Below are positions 23,933 through 31,180 of a DNA stretch of 38,016 bases, piece after piece. Every line of letters starts with the position of its first letter. The stretch's first letter is position 1. This stretch comes from an uncultured Prevotellaceae bacterium. GTDB lineage: Bacteria; Bacteroidota; Bacteroidia; Bacteroidales; Bacteroidaceae. Location of the stretch: NCBI GenBank assembly GCA_946185285.1, contig CAMHIS010000020.1:1-38016 (forward strand), in the 5' to 3' direction. Position numbers and translations under genes: made by a program. The notes beneath the pieces were generated by a model. It was not told the origin of the DNA. It saw only the letters and a program-made list of their open reading frames with translations, and did not search any database.

Positions 23933-26061
23933 CCTACTTGGCTTCCTGGCTTAACGTCCTTCGTAGTGGTTACAACGCTGAGGCTCTCGTCGGCATCGAC
24001 GGCCGAGAGTATCATGCCCTGGCTCTCGATGCCCATCATCGTGCGCGGCGCAAAGTTGGCCACGAAGAGGATGCGCTTGCCGATAAGCTCCTCGGGATTC
24101 TCATAGAAGGCGGCAATGCCCGAGCAGATGGTGCGGTCCTGGCCAGAACCGTCGTCGATGGTGAACTGCAGCAGTTTCTTCGACTTCTTCACCTTCTGGC
24201 AGTCCTTTACCAAGCCCACGCGGATGTCGAGCTTCTCGAAGTCCTCGAAGGGAACGTATGGCTTGAAAGCCTCCCCAAGCCCCTCCGAAGGAGGGGGTGT
24301 TTGGTTACCAGAAGCAACGGAATTGTGTGACTTAACATCCCCTCCTTCGGAGGGGCTTGGGGAGGCCTTTTTCATGGCTGCCAGCTTGTCGAGCTGCTTC
24401 TGGATGACCTCGTCCTCTATCTTCTCGAAGAGCAGGGCGGGCTCTCCTAACTGGTGGCCAGCCTTCAGCAGGTCGGTCGAGCCGAGCTGTTCCCACTCGA
24501 AGCTGTCGATGTTCAGCATCTCGCGCAGCTTCTTCGACGAGAACGGCAGGAACGGCTCGAAGGCAATGGCAAGGTTGGCCGTCAGCTGCAGGCAGATGTT
24601 CAGGATGGTCTCGCAGCGCTTCGGGTCGTTCTTCCACACCTTCCACGGTTCGCAGTCGGTGATGTACTTGTTGCCGATACGGGCCAGGTTCATGGCCTCA
24701 AACTGGGCATCGCGGAACTTGAACTGCTCCAGCAGGCGCTCCACGCGATCCTTCACGTCCTTGAACTCCTCAAGGGCGGCCTTGTCGACATCGGTCAGCT
24801 CGCCGCAGGCAGGCACGACGCCGTTCCAGTATTTCTTCGTCAGCTGCAGGGCGCGGTTCACGAAGTTGCCGTAGACGGCCACCAGCTCGTTGTTGTTGCG
24901 GTCCTGGAAGTCCTTCCAGGTGAAGTTGTTGTCCTTCGTCTCCGGGGCATTGGCGGTCAGCACGTAGCGCAGCACGTCCTGCTTACCGGGCATGTCGACA
25001 AGGTATTCGTGCAGCCAGACGGCCCAATTGCGCGAGGTCGAAATCTTTTCGTTCTCCAAGTTCAGGAACTCGTTGGCGGGCACGTTGTCGGGCATGATGT
25101 ACTTGCCGTGAGCCTTCATCATCGTGGGGAAGATGATGCAGTGGAACACGATGTTGTCCTTGCCGATGAAGTGGACGAGTCGGGTGTCCTCGTCCTGCCA
25201 CCACTTCTCCCAGTTACCCCACTTCTCGGGCTCCTTGGCGCAGAGTTCGACGGTGTTAGAGACATAGCCGATGGGCGCGTCAAACCAGACATAGAGCACC
25301 TTGCCCTCGGCACCCTCCACGGGCACGGGGATGCCCCAGTCGAGGTCGCGGGTCATGGCGCGGGGCTGCAGGTCCATGTCGAGCCACGACTTGCACTGGC
25401 CGTAGACATTGGGGCGCCACTCCTTGTGTTCCTCCAGAATCCACTGGCGCAGCCAGTCCTGATACTCGTTCAGGGGCAGATACCAGTTCTTCGTCTTCTT
25501 GAGCACGGGAGTCGAGCCGCTGATGGTCGAGCGCGGGTTAATCAGCTCCGTCGGCGAGAGGTCGCGGCCGCACTTCTCGCACTGGTCGCCATAGGCTCCC
25601 TCGTTGTGGCAGTGGGGGCACTCGCCGACGACGTAGCGGTCGGCCAGAAACTGCTTGGCCTCCTCGTCGTAGAGCTGCTCGGTGGTCTCCTCCACGAGCT
25701 TGCCCTCGTCGTAGAGCTTGCGGAACCAGTCGGCGGCAAACTTATGGTGCGTCTCCGAGGTGGTGCGGCTGTAGATATCGAACGAGATGCCGAACTCCTC
25801 GAACGAGTCCTTGATCATCTTGTGGTAGCGGTCCACCACGTCCTGCGGTGTGATGCCCTCCTTGCGGGCGCGGACGGTGATGGGTACGCCGTGCTCGTCG
25901 CTGCCGCCGATGAACAACACTTCGCGCTTCTTCAGCCTGAGGTAGCGCACGTATATGTCGGCCGGCACGTAGACACCGGCCAAGTGTCCGATGTGTACGC
26001 CGCCATTTGCGTATGGCAGGGCCGACGTCACGGTAATTCGCTTGTAATTCTTCTTTTCCAT
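23929..26061 (-). CDS. metG: Methionine--tRNA ligase
   Basis: 710 residues, the long form with a C-terminal tRNA-binding domain. It charges tRNA-Met. HIGH is at residues 23-26; the zinc knuckle has Cys148, 151, 161 and 164 ([18 protein letters not shown]); and the KMSKS loop appears as KISTS at 339-343. The C-terminal Trbp111-like domain starts near FEKLDIRVG and includes CSGIAAFY and [12 protein letters not shown]. The linker between the anticodon domain and this tail, about residues 566-598, is encoded by a REP-like pair (SPSPSEGG ... [10 protein letters not shown]). It leads an operon with the DUF6057-like and PD40 genes, which is an odd pairing for an essential synthetase. Confidence 0.96.
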   Translation of the reverse strand: MEKKNYKRITVTSALPYANGGVHIGHLAGVYVPADIYVRYLRLKKREVLFIGGSDEHGVPITVRARKEGITPQDVVDRYHKMIKDSFEEFGISFDIYSRTTSETHHKFAADWFRKLYDEGKLVEETTEQLYDEEAKQFLADRYVVGECPHCHNEGAYGDQCEKCGRDLSPTELINPRSTISGSTPVLKKTKNWYLPLNEYQDWLRQWILEEHKEWRPNVYGQCKSWLDMDLQPRAMTRDLDWGIPVPVEGAEGKVLYVWFDAPIGYVSNTVELCAKEPEKWGNWEKWWQDEDTRLVHFIGKDNIVFHCIIFPTMMKAHGKYIMPDNVPANEFLNLENEKISTSRNWAVWLHEYLVDMPGKQDVLRYVLTANAPETKDNNFTWKDFQDRNNNELVAVYGNFVNRALQLTKKYWNGVVPACGELTDVDKAALEEFKDVKDRVERLLEQFKFRDAQFEAMNLARIGNKYITDCEPWKVWKNDPKRCETILNICLQLTANLAIAFEPFLPFSSKKLREMLNIDSFEWEQLGSTDLLKAGHQLGEPALLFEKIEDEVIQKQLDKLAAMKKASPSPSEGGDVKSHNSVASGNQTPPPSEGLGEAFKPYVPFEDFEKLDIRVGLVKDCQKVKKSKKLLQFTIDDGSGQDRTICSGIAAFYENPEELIGKRILFVANFAPRTMMGIESQGMILSAVDADESLSVVTTTKDVKPGSQVG
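24269..24366. repeat. Inverted pair of REP-like palindromes inside metG
   Basis: 24269-24301 and 24334-24366 are 33-nt inverted repeats with one mismatch and a 32-nt spacer. Each contains CCCCTCC-GAA-GGAGGGG-like palindromes and a TGTT tail. The architecture matches 15714-15827, with a different subfamily sequence. Confidence 0.87.
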
Positions 26062-26097
26062 GTATATATATTAAATAGGTATCTGACAATTAGGGTG

Positions 26098-26105
26098 CAA
26101 AGTTA
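26098..26105 (-). promoter_or_regulatory. -7 box of the metG operon
   Basis: TAACTTTG on the minus strand, 36 nt before the metG start codon; no clear -33 TTTG at the usual distance. Confidence 0.6.
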
Positions 26106-26148
26106 CGAAATAATTTGCAAATCATGATTCTTATTCAGATATTTTTTG

Positions 26149-26156
26149 TATCTTTG
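26149..26156 (+). promoter_or_regulatory. -7 box of the outer-membrane protein gene
   Basis: TATCTTTG, 47 nt before the start codon at 26204, divergent from the metG promoter. Confidence 0.6.
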
Positions 26157-26203
26157 CCGCCAAAAGACTCAACTATTGTATAATTTCAAACAACCTAAAG
26201 CGT

Positions 26204-26956
26204 ATGAAAAGAACGAAGAAACTATTTATCACAGGTTTTGCCGCACTGGCAATGGCTCTGTTTGCGATGCCTGTCTATGCACAGGACAAGGTAGAGGAGT
26301 TTGGCATCTTCGACCACCTCTCATTCGGTCTGACCCTCGGTACAACGGGTATCGGACTCGACCTGGCAGCTCCCGTCACCGAATATCTGCAGGTGCGTGC
26401 CGGCTACGATTTCTTCTCGGGCATCAAGCACAAGGAAGACATCGAATACCGTGCGAAAGGCCAGCCCACCAAGAAGACCGAGGTGGAGGGAAAGCTCGAT
26501 CTGGGAACTGCCAAGCTACTGCTCGACGTGTACCCGTTCCGTACCGTTCCCTTCCGCTTCACCACGGGCTTCTATCTCGGTACTGATGAAGTGGTCAAGG
26601 CCGAGAACACCATCCCCGTCACCGCCTTCGACAAGGGCGAGGGTCTGCTCATCGGCGACTACATCGTGGAGTTCGACCAGGACGGTATAGCCAAAGCCTG
26701 CATCAAGGTCAACAAGTTCCGTCCATACGTCGGCATCGGCTATGGGCGTTCCGTTCCCCGCAAGCGCATCGGTGTCAGCGGCGACCTTGGGGTCATGTTC
26801 TGGGGCAAGCCCAAACTTTACGAGAAGCAGACGGGCAGGGACCTGGAAGTCACCAAGAGCGACCTGGGCAGCGATAGCGACAAGTACTTCGACATCATGT
26901 CGAAGATTACCGTCTATCCCGTTCTCACCGTCCGTATCAGCGGAAGAATCTTCTAA
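26204..26956 (+). CDS. Outer-membrane beta-barrel protein
   Basis: 250 residues. A signal peptide is cleaved near VYA/QDK (residue 26). The mature protein consists of strand-like segments (LSFGLTLGTTGIGLDLA, YLQVRAGYDFF, AKLLLDVYPF, FRPYVGIGYGRS) and ends TVRISGRIF with a terminal Phe, typical of barrels folded by the BAM machine. I recall similar Bacteroidales proteins annotated only as outer-membrane or porin-family proteins. It is followed by a lipoprotein gene 45 nt downstream and probably shares its transcript. Ligand or cargo unknown. Confidence 0.75.
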   Translation: MKRTKKLFITGFAALAMALFAMPVYAQDKVEEFGIFDHLSFGLTLGTTGIGLDLAAPVTEYLQVRAGYDFFSGIKHKEDIEYRAKGQPTKKTEVEGKLDLGTAKLLLDVYPFRTVPFRFTTGFYLGTDEVVKAENTIPVTAFDKGEGLLIGDYIVEFDQDGIAKACIKVNKFRPYVGIGYGRSVPRKRIGVSGDLGVMFWGKPKLYEKQTGRDLEVTKSDLGSDSDKYFDIMSKITVYPVLTVRISGRIF

Positions 26957-26995
26957 AGTAAATAGGTAAAAAGTAAAAAAGTAAAAAGGTAAAAG
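26957..26995 (+). repeat. A-rich 7-8-nt tandem repeats before the lipoprotein gene
   Basis: GTAAAAA-like units begin at 26958, 26966, 26973, 26981 and 26989, filling the space between the outer-membrane gene and the lipoprotein start. Confidence 0.65.
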
Positions 26996-27001
26996 ACGAA
27001 A

Positions 27002-27904
27002 ATGAAGAAGATATTTTTGATGATGGCTCTTGCGGCCACAGCATTGTTCACTACGACAGCATGTGGTGACGACGATGACGACAACAACAATGGCGGCGGT
27101 AGCAGCAACAGCACCGTGGTGCTCACCCCTCCACCCTTCAAGACCGAGGCCAGGGTGGTGAACCTTCAGCCCAACGACGAGGGCATCAGACAGCTGCGCA
27201 TGATGGAGAGCGGCGTTTATATGATTGCCATTGAAGATGCCGCCAATGGAACTCGTGCTACGCGGTCTGTCGACCTGGTCGGCTGCTCTTTTGAGTTTGG
27301 CAAGTACACGTACTCCAATGGCGTTTTCACGTTCTCCAACGGCATGACCATCTCCTTCGCCGGACAGTCGGGGAACAACGTTGAAGTTACCATCAAGTGG
27401 AAGAACGGCACCACCATCAAGACCACTGGCACCATCGACACGTCAGGAACTGTCATTCCCGGCGTATTAACCGACAACCTGTGCAGCCACGCATGGAGCA
27501 TCGAGAAAGTCGTGGCCAGCGGCAAAGTCGAGGGTATTAGGGTCGGTAAGGAATTCCAGGGCCCCATCGACCTGGCCAAGGTCAAGGAGTGGTATGAGGA
27601 TAAATTCAAAACGACGCTGAAGGACGAATTTGATGCCAACACCATCATCGAGGGCATCTACTTCGACACTCACGGTCTGTTCTCCATCAACTACAGGAAC
27701 CGCAGGGACGACGTGGGCGTATGGAACTGGACCAACATTAACGACGGCAAACTGGCCTACACCTGGAACGACAAGCTGAACGCCATCTCGCTCTTCTCCG
27801 GTGACGCTTCGGTGGAATTTACGAAGAACCCCGACACGTGCAAGCTGACGCTGAAGGGCAATTTCAACGAATACGACCTGGAATTCCAGTTCACGCTGAA
27901 CTAA
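27002..27904 (+). CDS. Surface-exposed lipoprotein of unknown function
   Basis: 300 residues; lipobox TTTAC with lipidated Cys21, followed at once by GDDDDDNNN, an acidic stretch of the kind that acts as a lipoprotein export signal to the outside of the cell in Bacteroidetes. A Gly/Ser/Asn linker leads to two beta-rich domains: about 45-155 (FKTEARVVNLQPNDEGIRQL ... IKWKNGTTIKTTGTIDT) and about 160-300 (NLCSHAWSIEKVVASGK ... CKLTLKGNFNEYDLEFQF), the latter resembling lipocalin-like or DUF-type domains. I do not recognise the family. It likely shares a transcript with the barrel protein before it and ends at a strong terminator. Confidence 0.75.
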   Translation: MKKIFLMMALAATALFTTTACGDDDDDNNNGGGSSNSTVVLTPPPFKTEARVVNLQPNDEGIRQLRMMESGVYMIAIEDAANGTRATRSVDLVGCSFEFGKYTYSNGVFTFSNGMTISFAGQSGNNVEVTIKWKNGTTIKTTGTIDTSGTVIPGVLTDNLCSHAWSIEKVVASGKVEGIRVGKEFQGPIDLAKVKEWYEDKFKTTLKDEFDANTIIEGIYFDTHGLFSINYRNRRDDVGVWNWTNINDGKLAYTWNDKLNAISLFSGDASVEFTKNPDTCKLTLKGNFNEYDLEFQFTLN

Positions 27905-27919
27905 ACACGCCGCCGATGG

Positions 27920-28600
27920 CTACAGGTAATTGAGCAGTTCGCTGAACTGCTCAATTTTTTTGAGCCGCTCGTGGTCGAAGTCCTCATGCACTTCCAATTG
28001 CCACATGACGTGGAACGGTATATGGATGGCCCAGCCGCCGATGGCCAGTGCCGGGGCACAGTCGCTCTTCAGCGAGTTGCCCACCATGAGCAGCTCCGAC
28101 GGGTGACACTGCTGGTGCTCGCACAGGGCGAGAAACTCGCGCTGTGACTTGTCGCTCGTTATCTCCACGTCGTCGAAGAAGCGGAGCAGTCCTGAGCGCT
28201 TCAGCTTGTTCTCCTGGTCCTGCAGCTCGCCCTTGGTGAAGCACACCATGCGGTAGTCGCGCTCCTCGCGCAGTCGCTGGAGCGTCTCCTCCACGCCCGG
28301 CAGCGGCGTTGCCGGAAGGTGGAGCAGCTGCTTGCAGGCGGACAGCAGCCCGGAAAGTTGCTGAACACTGACATGGCTGCCGCCCACGCGCAGTGCCGTC
28401 TCTATAACAGATATTGTGAACGCCTTGCAGCCATAGCCTAAGTCGGCCATATTGCCGCTCTCGGTGACGAACAGTTCGTGGGCAGGGTCGTCACTGTAAG
28501 GGGCTATCAGCCCGTAGAGCCGTTGCTCCACCCGCTCAAAGTGCGACTGGCAGTCCCACAGCGTATCGTCAGCGTCGAATGCTATTACTTTCCATTTCAT
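27920..28600 (-). CDS. HAD family hydrolase
   Basis: 226 residues. HAD motif I is FDADDTLWD with nucleophile Asp9 and acid/base Asp11; motif II threonine is in MVCFTKGE; the motif III lysine is probably in DKSQREF; motif IV is in VGNSLKSDCAPA. A helical cap (about 18-95) makes it a subclass I phosphatase of the YjjG/GS1-like type. It is the last gene of a PafA-EamA-HAD unit (3-nt gap after EamA). The final codons (EQFSELLNYL) are made by the hairpin that terminates the opposite gene. Small phosphorylated metabolites are likely substrates. Confidence 0.85.
   Translation of the reverse strand: MKWKVIAFDADDTLWDCQSHFERVEQRLYGLIAPYSDDPAHELFVTESGNMADLGYGCKAFTISVIETALRVGGSHVSVQQLSGLLSACKQLLHLPATPLPGVEETLQRLREERDYRMVCFTKGELQDQENKLKRSGLLRFFDDVEITSDKSQREFLALCEHQQCHPSELLMVGNSLKSDCAPALAIGGWAIHIPFHVMWQLEVHEDFDHERLKKIEQFSELLNYL
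27929..27961 (+). terminator. Intrinsic terminator of the lipoprotein gene
   Basis: A 12-bp perfect stem, 27929-27940 with 27944-27955, 3-nt loop, then a run of seven T. It lies wholly within the coding end of the convergent HAD gene. Confidence 0.9.
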
Positions 28601-28603
28601 ATT

Positions 28604-29530
28604 TCATTTCTTCCCTTTGTTGATGATGTAGATGCCGACGGCGGCCATGCCGGCGGCAAGGATGTATTTCGGATGGAAGGTCTCGCCCAGACAGAGGCAG
28701 GAGGTGACGGCCCCGACGACGGGAATGAGCGAGTTCCAAATGGCGACCTTCCCCATCGGGTTGCAGGTCAGCAGCTTGTTGTAGAGCGCGAAGCCGATGG
28801 TAGAGATGCCGATGAGCAGCAGCAGGATGACGAAGCCCCAGAGCGAGGTGTGCGGCAGCGAGCCGCCCAACAGCAGTCCGGGGATTATCAGCAGGGCTCC
28901 GCCCACGCCCAGGCTGTAGCCCGTGCCGACGAAGACATCCACCCGCCGGTTGACGCCGCGCGTCATCAATCCGGCAAAGGCGCCACAGAGGGCGTTGACG
29001 ATGATCATGCCGTCGCCGAGCAGCGTGAAGGCACCGCTCTCCTTGCCGCCGAGGTTCAGCGTCAGGATACCGAGGAAACCGACGACACAGCCTAGAATCT
29101 TCCTGACGGTCATCTGGTCGCTCTTGAAGAACACACAGGCAAGGATGACCAGCGTAAAGACACTCAGCGAATTGAGGATGGCCGCCCTCGCCCCCTGACT
29201 ATGCGAGAGTCCGATGTAGAAGGCGGCATAGTGGAGGGTGGTGTTCAGGAGTGCGAAGAGCAGCAGATAGAGGATGCTGCCTGTTACGCTCCCCGCCGAA
29301 TCCCTGAATGCAAACGACCGGCGGGTACACTTGGCTACAGTAAGGATGATGACTCCCGACAGACAGAAACGTATGCCGGCAAAGAGCATCTTGCTGCCGG
29401 TCATGTCCTCGCTGATGCCGAACTCAGCAAAACCGAGCTTGATGAGCGGATAGGCCCACCCCCAGACAAAGGCCGCCGTGAAGGCGAAGACCGCTACCCA
29501 CGCCGGGCGCTGAAAGACGCTGGTGGCCAT
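28604..29530 (-). CDS. EamA/DMT family transporter
   Basis: 308 residues with ten hydrophobic segments arranged as two five-helix EamA repeats, ending in INKGKK. Typical pieces are GWAYPLIKLGF in helix 1, ALLNTTLHYAAFYIGLSHSQGARAAILNSLSVFT in the first repeat, and GFALYNKLLTCNPMGKVAIWNSLIPVVGA in the second. The family exports amino acids or other small metabolites at the inner membrane; the substrate is not predictable. It sits 7 nt after the phosphatase gene and 3 nt before the HAD gene, so the three are probably one operon. Confidence 0.87.
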   Translation of the reverse strand: MATSVFQRPAWVAVFAFTAAFVWGWAYPLIKLGFAEFGISEDMTGSKMLFAGIRFCLSGVIILTVAKCTRRSFAFRDSAGSVTGSILYLLLFALLNTTLHYAAFYIGLSHSQGARAAILNSLSVFTLVILACVFFKSDQMTVRKILGCVVGFLGILTLNLGGKESGAFTLLGDGMIIVNALCGAFAGLMTRGVNRRVDVFVGTGYSLGVGGALLIIPGLLLGGSLPHTSLWGFVILLLLIGISTIGFALYNKLLTCNPMGKVAIWNSLIPVVGAVTSCLCLGETFHPKYILAAGMAAVGIYIINKGKK

Positions 29531-29537
29531 CAGAGGG

Positions 29538-31061
29538 TTATTGATGATCGGTTACCTCCGTAATGGCCTCGCCGGTGCAGGCGTTGGGCTGCTGGATGTG
29601 CAGCATCTGGCACACGGTGGGCGCGATGTCGTTGATATGTACCTCGCGCGACGTGGCACCGTGACTGACACCCCAGCCGAAGAACAGCAGGGGGATGTGG
29701 GCGTCGTAGGGGTTCCACTCGCCGTGGGTGGTGCCTATGGGCGACGACCATCTGCCGAAGGTGTAGTAGCCCGGCTCGGGCACGACGAGGATGTCGCCCG
29801 AGCGACGGTAGTGGTAGCCCATCAGGGCACGCTCGCGGATGACTGGCGGCAGCGGCTGCTGGGCGGCACGCTCGAAGTCGACGACGAACTGGACGTGTGG
29901 CAGCTGGCGCAGACACTCAATGGCCGCGGCCTTCACCTGCTCGTAGTCCAGCCCCTGACTGCTGATGGACGGACGGTCCAGGTAATAGCGGTAGTCCTGC
30001 TCAGCCAGGATGACGGGCTTGGTGTTGCCCAACTTCTTGGCGATATAGGCCTCGACGCTGTTCTTCACGCCCGGGTCTTCCCATTTGCCGGCAGGCATCT
30101 TGTGGTCCTGCATGAACTGGAAGTTATGGGCGGCACCGTGGTCAGCAGTCAGGAAGAGCAGATAGTTTCCCTGACCCACCTGCGCATCGAGCGCTTTCAG
30201 CAGTCGGCCCAGGTCGCGGTCGAGCTGCAGGTAGGCCTGGTCGGTGTGCTCGCCACGGGTACTGTATTTATGGCCGATGACGTCGGTCTGCGAATAGCTG
30301 ACACAGAGCATGTCGGTCTGTTTGCCCTTGCCCAGTTGCTCACCCTTCAGGGCGGCAATGGCCATGTCGGTGGTGATGGTGCCGCAGAGCGGGTACAGTC
30401 CGATGTCCGCTCCCGCCTTCTGCGCCTCGCTGTTCTGCTTCAGTCGGCGGTTCTCCTGCTTCACCCAGTCGGGCAGGTCGTTACAGTAGTAGGTCGACGT
30501 AATAAACTGCAGCCCCTTCGTGTCGAGCCAGTAGGCGCCGTTGGCGGCATGACCGGCGGGCAGGATGGCGGCGCGGTCCTTGTAGCTGATGCCGATGACC
30601 TTCGACGCGAAGTCGGTATGCAGTCGCAGCTGGTCGCCGATGGTTGTCGAAAGCATGTTGCGCGGCGACATCCGGCCCTTCTTGCCCGCCGGAGAGTCGG
30701 CGGGAACGGCGGCTACCGTCGAGTCGTCGGTGCAGTACGTCGCGCGGCCGTCAATGAAGAAGTTGTTGCCGCAGATGCCGTGGAAGGCGGGTGTCGTACC
30801 GGTATAGACCGATGTGTGGCCTATGGCCGTAATGGTGGGGAAGTAGTTGATGAGGCAGTTGTCGCACGAGAAGCCGTCATCAATCAGGCGGCGGAATCCG
30901 TCGTCCGTGAACTTGTCATAGTAACGCGAGAGGTAGTCCCAGCGCATCTGGTCGACCACGATGCCAACCACCAGCTTCGGTTGCTGGCCAAACTGCGGAC
31001 GGTCTGCCAAAGCCGTCAGCCAGAGTGGCAACATGGCGATAATAAAGAGTGTCTTTTTCAT
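29538..31061 (-). CDS. PafA-like alkaline phosphatase, exported
   Basis: 507 residues with a signal peptide (WLTALA/D). The alkaline phosphatase superfamily active site is clear: DQMRWDY (metal Asp37), nucleophile Thr76 in NYFPTITAIGHT, Asn99/100 in GICGNNFF, Lys161 and Arg163 in SYKDRAAILPAGH, DVIGHKYST, TADHGA, and a C-terminal histidine in THGEW. The Thr nucleophile with the Asn/Lys/Arg set is the PafA pattern from Elizabethkingia, a phosphate-insensitive monoesterase widespread in Bacteroidetes. It would release phosphate in the periplasm, even at high phosphate. Leads the EamA-HAD unit, with a promoter divergent from the alpha-galactosidase operon. Confidence 0.88.
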   Translation of the reverse strand: MKKTLFIIAMLPLWLTALADRPQFGQQPKLVVGIVVDQMRWDYLSRYYDKFTDDGFRRLIDDGFSCDNCLINYFPTITAIGHTSVYTGTTPAFHGICGNNFFIDGRATYCTDDSTVAAVPADSPAGKKGRMSPRNMLSTTIGDQLRLHTDFASKVIGISYKDRAAILPAGHAANGAYWLDTKGLQFITSTYYCNDLPDWVKQENRRLKQNSEAQKAGADIGLYPLCGTITTDMAIAALKGEQLGKGKQTDMLCVSYSQTDVIGHKYSTRGEHTDQAYLQLDRDLGRLLKALDAQVGQGNYLLFLTADHGAAHNFQFMQDHKMPAGKWEDPGVKNSVEAYIAKKLGNTKPVILAEQDYRYYLDRPSISSQGLDYEQVKAAAIECLRQLPHVQFVVDFERAAQQPLPPVIRERALMGYHYRRSGDILVVPEPGYYTFGRWSSPIGTTHGEWNPYDAHIPLLFFGWGVSHGATSREVHINDIAPTVCQMLHIQQPNACTGEAITEVTDHQ

Positions 31062-31081
31062 CTGTTTACGTATTTTTGGGG

Positions 31082-31089
31082 CAAAGATA
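31082..31089 (-). promoter_or_regulatory. -7 box of the phosphatase operon
   Basis: TATCTTTG on the minus strand, 20 nt before the pafA-like start codon. Confidence 0.65.
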
Positions 31090-31111
31090 CGAAATATTTC
31101 TTATTTCGCTT

Positions 31112-31146
31112 CCACTTTTCACCTCCCATTTTCCACTTTTCACTTT
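31112..31146 (+). repeat. 7-nt tandem repeats between divergent promoters
   Basis: Five units: CCACTTT, TCACCTC, CCATTTT, CCACTTT, TCACTTT. They occupy the -33 region of the rightward promoter and separate it from the leftward phosphatase promoter. Confidence 0.6.
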
Positions 31147-31153
31147 TTTTTTA

Positions 31154-31161
31154 TACCTTTG
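31154..31161 (+). promoter_or_regulatory. -7 box of the mannan-use operon
   Basis: TACCTTTG, 19 nt before the ATG at 31181. Its place rules out the longer in-frame start at 31049. Confidence 0.6.
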
Positions 31162-31180
31162 CAAGGTCAAACCTATAACA

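Noticed and set aside
24269..24366. Frameshift or assembly error in metG
   Set aside because: Both flanking domains stay in the same frame and the inserted bases form a regular paired palindrome seen elsewhere in the window.
24454..26127. 557-residue open frame antisense to metG
   Set aside because: metG is unmistakable on the other strand; the frame has no recognisable domain and the composition of a GC-bias shadow.
29523..31178. 551-residue open frame antisense to the phosphatase gene
   Set aside because: It lies opposite a complete PafA-like gene and runs through the divergent promoter region.
31049..31180. Longer N-terminus for the alpha-galactosidase
   Set aside because: The -7 box at 31154-31161 lies inside it, and a proper signal peptide begins at 31181.
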